Below, piece by piece: positions 60,159-64,000 of a DNA stretch of 64,000 nucleotides. Both the position numbers and the translations under genes were made by a program. The stretch comes from Oscillospiraceae bacterium (GTDB taxonomy: Bacteria; Bacillota; Clostridia; Oscillospirales; Oscillospiraceae), in assembly GCA_022846095.1 (NCBI GenBank), contig AP025583.1, positions 1,984,001 to 2,048,000 on the forward strand, written 5' to 3'. Every line of letters begins with the position of its first letter. Within the stretch, counting starts at the first letter, position 1. The notes below the pieces were generated by a model that ran no database searches, was not told the DNA's origin, and saw only the letters and a list, made by a program, of their open reading frames with translations.

Positions 60159-61457
60159 TCAAATTTTCCAGTAGGCGGCGGAACAGGGGGGCAGCTCGCT
60201 GCCCCCGCCGAAGTCGTGGGGTTCCCCGGTGAGCAGATCTGCCGCACAGCCCGCCCCAGCGTCGAAGTGGGCGGTGAAGGGCGCATCGTCGGCGTTTATG
60301 GCCACCAGGATGCGCTCCCCCTCACAGGAGCGCTCGAAGATATACTGCCGGTTGGTGAGCAGCACCTTGCGGAAGGAGCCGTACTGCAGGGCCTTTTCCC
60401 CCTTAAATGCCCGGGCCAGCCGGGCGATATACGCCGTCAGGCCGTTCTCCTCCGGGGCGGGGAAGCAGGGGCGCAGGGAGGCGTCGCTGCCCTGCTCCTT
60501 GCGGCCCTCGGCCCCCCACTCGCTGCCGTAGTAGAGGCAGGGGATGCCAGGCATGGCGAAGAGCAGGGCGTAGATCAGGGGCAGATGGGCCGGGTTCTTG
60601 AGCTTGGTGGCAATGCGCTCCACGTCGTGGTTGTCCACGAAGTTCAGGGTGTGCCTGCCCCGGTAGAGCTGGCAGAAATGCTGCTCCAGTGTGAAGTTGA
60701 TCTCAAAGAAGTTCAGGTCGTTGAAGGTGGACCACAGGCCCTTGTAGGCCTGGTAATTGGTGACGCTGTGGAGCATACCGTCGTTCATCAGGCGGCTGTA
60801 GTCCCCGTGGAGGGTCTCGCCCACCAGGAAAAAGTCCGCCTTCTTGCCGTCGCAGTACCCACGCAGGGCGCGGACAAAGTCCAAATCCAGGCTGTAGGCC
60901 ACGTCCAGCCGCAGCCCGTCGATGCCGAATTCATCGATCCACAGCCCCACGCTGTCCAGCAGATATTGTACCACCTGGGGGTTGCGCAGGTTGAGCTTCA
61001 CCAGCTCCAGGTGCCCCTCCCAGCCCTCGTAGCTCAGGCCGTCGTTGTAGCAGTTGTTGCCGCCGAACCACAGGTTGACGAACCAGTCCCGGTAAGGGGA
61101 GGCCTCCCGGTTTTTCAGCACGTCCTGGAAGGCCCAGAAGCCCCGGCCCACGTGGTTGAACACCCCGTCCAGCACCACGCGGATCCCATTTTCGTGCAGG
61201 GCGGCGCAGACGGCCTGAAAATCCCCGTTGGTGCCCAGGCGGCAGTCCAGGGTGCGGTAGTCCCGGGTGTCGTAGCCGTGCCGGTCGGAGGAGAAGACGG
61301 GACAGAAGTAGATTGCGTCCGCCCCCAGCGCCCTGATATGGGGGATCCAGTCCGCGACCTTCGCTATCCGGTTTACAGGAACCCCGTCGTTCTCCTGCGG
61401 CGCGCCGCAGAAGCCCAGGGGACAGATCTGGTAGAACACGCTTTCAAACGCCCACAT
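60159..61457 (-). CDS. alpha-amylase family glycoside hydrolase (GH13)
   Basis: 432 residues without a signal peptide, so intracellular. The four GH13 regions are present: DGVFNHVGRG (~97), GLRLDVAYSL with the nucleophile Asp (~176), FLVGETLHGD with the acid/base Glu (~207) and FVDNHDVERI (~260). It likely acts on maltodextrins; the subfamily (neopullulanase or oligo-glucosidase-like) cannot be fixed. The ATG at 61457 (GAGG 8 nt away) is favoured over 61463. The promoter lies inside a large dyad, next to a Crp/Fnr gene. Confidence 0.88.
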   Translation of the reverse strand: MWAFESVFYQICPLGFCGAPQENDGVPVNRIAKVADWIPHIRALGADAIYFCPVFSSDRHGYDTRDYRTLDCRLGTNGDFQAVCAALHENGIRVVLDGVFNHVGRGFWAFQDVLKNREASPYRDWFVNLWFGGNNCYNDGLSYEGWEGHLELVKLNLRNPQVVQYLLDSVGLWIDEFGIDGLRLDVAYSLDLDFVRALRGYCDGKKADFFLVGETLHGDYSRLMNDGMLHSVTNYQAYKGLWSTFNDLNFFEINFTLEQHFCQLYRGRHTLNFVDNHDVERIATKLKNPAHLPLIYALLFAMPGIPCLYYGSEWGAEGRKEQGSDASLRPCFPAPEENGLTAYIARLARAFKGEKALQYGSFRKVLLTNRQYIFERSCEGERILVAINADDAPFTAHFDAGAGCAADLLTGEPHDFGGGSELPPCSAAYWKI

Positions 61458-61482
61458 AAGCATAACCTCGTTTCTGAATGGT

Positions 61483-61508
61483 ACAGGTGGTTATTATAAC
61501 ACACCTGT
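61483..61508 (-). promoter_or_regulatory. operator-like dyad overlapping the GH13 promoter
   Basis: ACAGGTG (61483-61489) and CACCTGT (61502-61508) are exact inverted repeats, and the centre GTTAT-T-ATAAC (61490-61500) is also palindromic. The minus-strand TATAAT (61493-61498) lies in the middle. A repressor bound here would block the GH13 promoter. It could also fold as a hairpin at the end of the Crp/Fnr transcript. Confidence 0.55.
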
Positions 61509-61511
61509 CGA

Positions 61512-62135
61512 TTATTTACCATCCCATTCCTGCTCCGCCAGCGCAGCCAGGGCGTCCCGGTCCAGCAGCTCCAGGGTGCGGTAGCCCGTGCGCAGCCAGC
61601 CCAGCCGGGCGAAGTCCCCCAGAATGCGGCTCACCGTCACCCGGCTCACCCCCACAGAGGAGCCGATGTCCTCGTGGGTGCAGCGCAGCGCCCCGTCCCC
61701 GTCGGTGCGCAGGGTGAGCAGGTAGCGGGCCACCCGGCGGTCCGCCGGGAGGAAGGCCCCGTCCAGGTGGGCGGAGAGCAGGCGTACCGTGCGGGCCAGG
61801 TACTCCAGCATACTCACGGCCAGATCCGGGTGCCGGGCAAAGACCTGGGCCAGCCGCGCCCGGTCCACCGACACCAGGCGGCAGGCGGTCACCGCCACGG
61901 CGGAGGAGACCCGGGGCTGCCCGTCGAAGAAGGCGGCCTCGCCGATCAGCTCCCCGGCGTGGTGCAGGGTGAGGGTGCGCTCGTCCCCGGCGGGGGAGCT
62001 GATGAAGCACTTCACCCGGCCCTCCAGAATGTAGTAGAACTGGGCGGCCTCCGTTTCCTGGAGGTAGATGAACTGGCCGGGGGCGTAAAGCGCCGGCCGC
62101 CGGCCCTCGGCCAGGGGGGCCCAAATGTCGGACAT
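61512..62135 (-). CDS. Crp/Fnr family transcriptional regulator
   Basis: 207 residues. A cyclic-nucleotide-binding-type beta roll (~10-120, [36 protein letters not shown]) is followed by a dimer helix and a Crp-type helix-turn-helix (~160-195, [29 protein letters not shown]). No N-terminal Fnr cysteine cluster is seen, so the effector is not an Fnr-type FeS cluster. The gene precedes the GH13 gene on the same strand. AGGAGG ahead of the ATG. Confidence 0.92.
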   Translation of the reverse strand: MSDIWAPLAEGRRPALYAPGQFIYLQETEAAQFYYILEGRVKCFISSPAGDERTLTLHHAGELIGEAAFFDGQPRVSSAVAVTACRLVSVDRARLAQVFARHPDLAVSMLEYLARTVRLLSAHLDGAFLPADRRVARYLLTLRTDGDGALRCTHEDIGSSVGVSRVTVSRILGDFARLGWLRTGYRTLELLDRDALAALAEQEWDGK

Positions 62136-62157
62136 GGGATCGCCTCCTTGCCCCCAA

Positions 62158-62187
62158 ATTGTATCATACTTTACATTCTTTCCGCAA
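62158..62187 (-). promoter_or_regulatory. candidate promoter of the Crp/Fnr gene
   Basis: On the minus strand TTGCGG (62182-62187) and TACAAT (62158-62163) with an 18-bp spacer. A short dyad TGTA-N8-TACA (62160-62175) overlaps it and might serve autoregulation. Confidence 0.5.
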
Positions 62188-62236
62188 GAGCTCTGTCATA
62201 ATGGGGGCAACAAGAAACGACAGGAGGGACCCAAGG

Positions 62237-63514
62237 ATGGGAATGACCATGACCCAAAAGATCCTGGCCAAGCACGCGGGCCTGGACGCGGTGGAGGCCG
62301 GGCAGCTCATTGAGGCCAGGCTGGATCTGGTGCTGGGCAACGACATCACCACCCCCGTGGCCATCACGGAGTTTGACAAGGCGGGGCTGACCGAGATCTT
62401 CGACCGGGACAAAATCGCCATCGTGCTGGACCACTACACGCCCTGCAAGGACATCAAGGCGGCCCAGCTCTGCGCCCGGGCCAGGGAGTTTGCAAAGCGC
62501 TTCTCCATCACCCACTTCTACGACGTGGGCGAAATGGGGGTGGAGCACGCCCTGCTGCCCGAGCAGGGCCTCACCGCCCCCGGCGAGGCCATCATCGGGG
62601 CCGACTCCCACACCTGCACCTACGGGGCCCTGGGCGCCTTCTCCACCGGCGTGGGCTCCACCGACATGGCCGCGGGCATGGCGACCGGCCTGTGCTGGTT
62701 CAAGGTGCCCTCCGCCATCAAGGTCACGCTGAAGGGTAGGCTCCAGCCCTATGTGTCGGGCAAGGACGTGATCCTCCACCTCATCGGGACCATCGGGGTG
62801 GACGGCGCGCTGTACCAGTCCCTGGAGTTTGCCGGGGAGGGGGTGGCGGAGCTGTCCATGGACGACCGCTTCACCATCGCCAACATGGCCATTGAGGCGG
62901 GGGCCAAGAACGGCATCTTCCCGGTGGACGGCAAGACCCGCGCCTACCTGGAGGGCCGGGTGGACCGCCCCTGGCAGGCCGTGGAGGCGGACTCCGACGC
63001 GGTGTACGACCGCGAGGTGGTCATCGACCTGGACGCCCTCAAGCCCACCGTGGCCCTGCCCCACCTGCCCTCCAACACCCGCACCGTGGACCAGGTGGCG
63101 GGCACCCCCATCCAGCAGGTGGTCATCGGCTCCTGCACCAACGGGCGGCTGGACGACCTGCGCCAGGCCGCCGAGATCCTGAACGGCCGCAGGGTGGCCG
63201 ACGGGGTGCGCTGCATCGTCATCCCCGCCACCCAGCAGATCTATCTGGACGCCATGAAGGCCGGGTACGTGGAGGCCTTCATCAAGTCCGGCTGCGCCGT
63301 CTCCACCCCCACCTGCGGCCCCTGCCTGGGCGGCCACATGGGTGTGCTCTCCGACGGGGAGCGGGCGGTGTCCACCACCAACCGCAACTTCGTGGGCCGC
63401 ATGGGCCCCGTGTCCTCTGAAATTATTCTGGCCAACCCGGCCGTGGCCGCCGCCTCGGCGGTGGCGGGCTGCGTGGCCGACCCGGCCGAGCTTATGGGAG
63501 GTGTCAAGGAATGA
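62237..63514 (+). CDS. leuC: 3-isopropylmalate dehydratase large subunit
   Basis: 425 residues, the shorter (archaeal/clostridial HacA-like) LeuC form. It isomerises 2- to 3-isopropylmalate in leucine synthesis with a 4Fe-4S cluster. Cluster cysteines are in [13 protein letters not shown] (~300) and [11 protein letters not shown] (~360, CxxC). [23 protein letters not shown] is the substrate loop. ATG 62237 lies 9 nt after AGGAGGG; upstream in-frame codons lack a ribosome binding site. Overlaps leuD by 4 nt. No T-box is visible upstream. Confidence 0.95.
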   Translation: MGMTMTQKILAKHAGLDAVEAGQLIEARLDLVLGNDITTPVAITEFDKAGLTEIFDRDKIAIVLDHYTPCKDIKAAQLCARAREFAKRFSITHFYDVGEMGVEHALLPEQGLTAPGEAIIGADSHTCTYGALGAFSTGVGSTDMAAGMATGLCWFKVPSAIKVTLKGRLQPYVSGKDVILHLIGTIGVDGALYQSLEFAGEGVAELSMDDRFTIANMAIEAGAKNGIFPVDGKTRAYLEGRVDRPWQAVEADSDAVYDREVVIDLDALKPTVALPHLPSNTRTVDQVAGTPIQQVVIGSCTNGRLDDLRQAAEILNGRRVADGVRCIVIPATQQIYLDAMKAGYVEAFIKSGCAVSTPTCGPCLGGHMGVLSDGERAVSTTNRNFVGRMGPVSSEIILANPAVAAASAVAGCVADPAELMGGVKE

Positions 63515-63996
63515 AGGTTTACAAATACGGCGACAACGTGGATACCGACGTGATTATCCCCGCCCGGTACTTAAACGCCCCCGACGAGAAGTCCCTGGCC
63601 TCCCACTGCATGGAGGACATCGACGACAAGTTCGCCTCCTGCGTGGAGGAGGGCGACATCGTGGTGGCGGGCAGCAATTTCGGCTGCGGCTCCTCCCGGG
63701 AGCACGCTCCCCTGGCCATCAAGGCCTGCGGCGTGAAGTGCGTCATCGCGGCCTCCTTCGCCCGCATCTTCTACCGCAACGCCATCAACATCGGCTTCCC
63801 CATCCTGGAGTGCCCGGAGGCCGCCGCGGCCATCCGGCCAGGCGACGCGGTGCGTGTGGACTTCCAGAGCGGCGTCATCACCGACGAGACCCTGGGCAAG
63901 ACCTTCCAGGCCGCGCCCTTCCCGGCCTTCGTCAGCGGCATCATCGACAACGGCGGCCTGCTGAAGTCCCTCAAGGCCCGGGGGGTGGCGAAATGA
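63511..63996 (+). CDS. leuD: 3-isopropylmalate dehydratase small subunit
   Basis: 161 residues, the short LeuD form that pairs with HacA-type Leu[18 protein letters not shown] at the start, [22 protein letters not shown] (swivel-domain loop, ~54-75) and [12 protein letters not shown] are typical. Coupled to leuC by ATGA. The next reading frame starts at 63993 in the same manner. Confidence 0.96.
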   Translation: MKVYKYGDNVDTDVIIPARYLNAPDEKSLASHCMEDIDDKFASCVEEGDIVVAGSNFGCGSSREHAPLAIKACGVKCVIAASFARIFYRNAINIGFPILECPEAAAAIRPGDAVRVDFQSGVITDETLGKTFQAAPFPAFVSGIIDNGGLLKSLKARGVAK

Positions 63997-64000
63997 ACTA
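63993..64000 (+). CDS. start of the next gene (perhaps leuB), cut by the window end
   Basis: ATGAACTA begins in an ATGA overlap with the leuD stop codon. Only two full codons are visible. leuB commonly follows leuCD, but this is a guess from gene order. Confidence 0.35.

Noticed and set aside
1-64000. CRISPR array, prophage, toxin-antitoxin or defence island
   Set aside because: No direct-repeat array, no integrase, phage structural or restriction genes were recognised; the only mobile element is the IS200-type unit.

Overview
The window is a GC-rich, gene-dense stretch of bacterial chromosome, probably from a spore-forming member of the Clostridia (Oscillospiraceae, near Flavonifractor, Pseudoflavonifractor or Lawsonibacter). 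This placement is inference. It rests on the sporulation genes (spoIVFA/spoIVFB, ytfJ/gerW, dacF, a SPOCS/LysM coat-type gene, spoVM, spoIVA, a lone Spo0A DNA-binding domain), the IspH-ribosomal protein S1 fusion, strong AGGAGG ribosome binding sites, sigma-A promoters with 17-bp spacers, and Firmicutes gene order. Nearly all genes lie on the plus strand.

Layout. 1-312: tail of a hybrid sensor kinase. 460-2337: secreted SLH-HtrA-fibronectin protease. 2450-5116: a low-density accessory stretch with a ferredoxin, a lone Spo0A_C protein, a decayed XRE regulator, rsmH and tRNA-Pro(CGG), mostly on the minus strand. 5252-12626: spoIVFA-spoIVFB, rplS, rbgA-rnhB-yraN, an M19 dipeptidase, thrC and a transglutaminase-like lipoprotein. 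12645-20798: a phosphoesterase, then the protein quality-control run tig-clpP-clpX-lon-engB and an FAH-family hydrolase. 20924-26914: a DSP-type phosphatase, an M50 protease, scpA-scpB-DUF2953-ytfJ-dacF-rluB. 27046-32459: an RpiR regulator, a BaiN-like flavoprotein, cmk-plsC-ispH/S1. 32630-35838: carD, ispD, ispF, DUF3343 and a cysteine-desulfurase-like enzyme. 36053-40634: cdaA-cdaR (c-di-AMP), an RseC-like protein, DUF5685, a DnaJ-like protein and a membrane protein. 40715-54536: the housekeeping run yicC-remA-gmk-rpoZ-priA-def-fmt-yugP-rsmB-rlmN-prpC-prkC-rsgA-thiN, ending with spoVM. 54620-60110: SPOCS/LysM gene, an IS200-type element, a short-chain fatty acid transporter and spoIVA. 60159-64000: GH13 enzyme, Crp/Fnr regulator, leuC-leuD and the first bases of a following gene.

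How the parts fit. Three themes recur: ribosome and translation maturation (rsmH, rplS, rbgA, rluB, rpoZ, def, fmt, rsmB, rlmN, rsgA, the S1 fusion), proteostasis (tig, clpP, clpX, lon, HtrA, DnaJ-like) and sporulation. IspD, IspF and IspH supply three steps of the MEP isoprenoid pathway, spread over two adjacent loci. No CRISPR array, prophage, toxin-antitoxin pair or obvious defence island was seen. The most interesting points are the internal promoter/start signals inside the ispH-S1 fusion, a 23-codon spoVM overlapped by an uncharacterised small membrane protein gene, a SpoIVFB lacking the CBS domain, an RNase HII with an altered GRG motif, a structured hairpin array at the 3' side of the IS200 transposase, and a large dyad overlapping the GH13 promoter. 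No wholly new multi-gene system could be supported.
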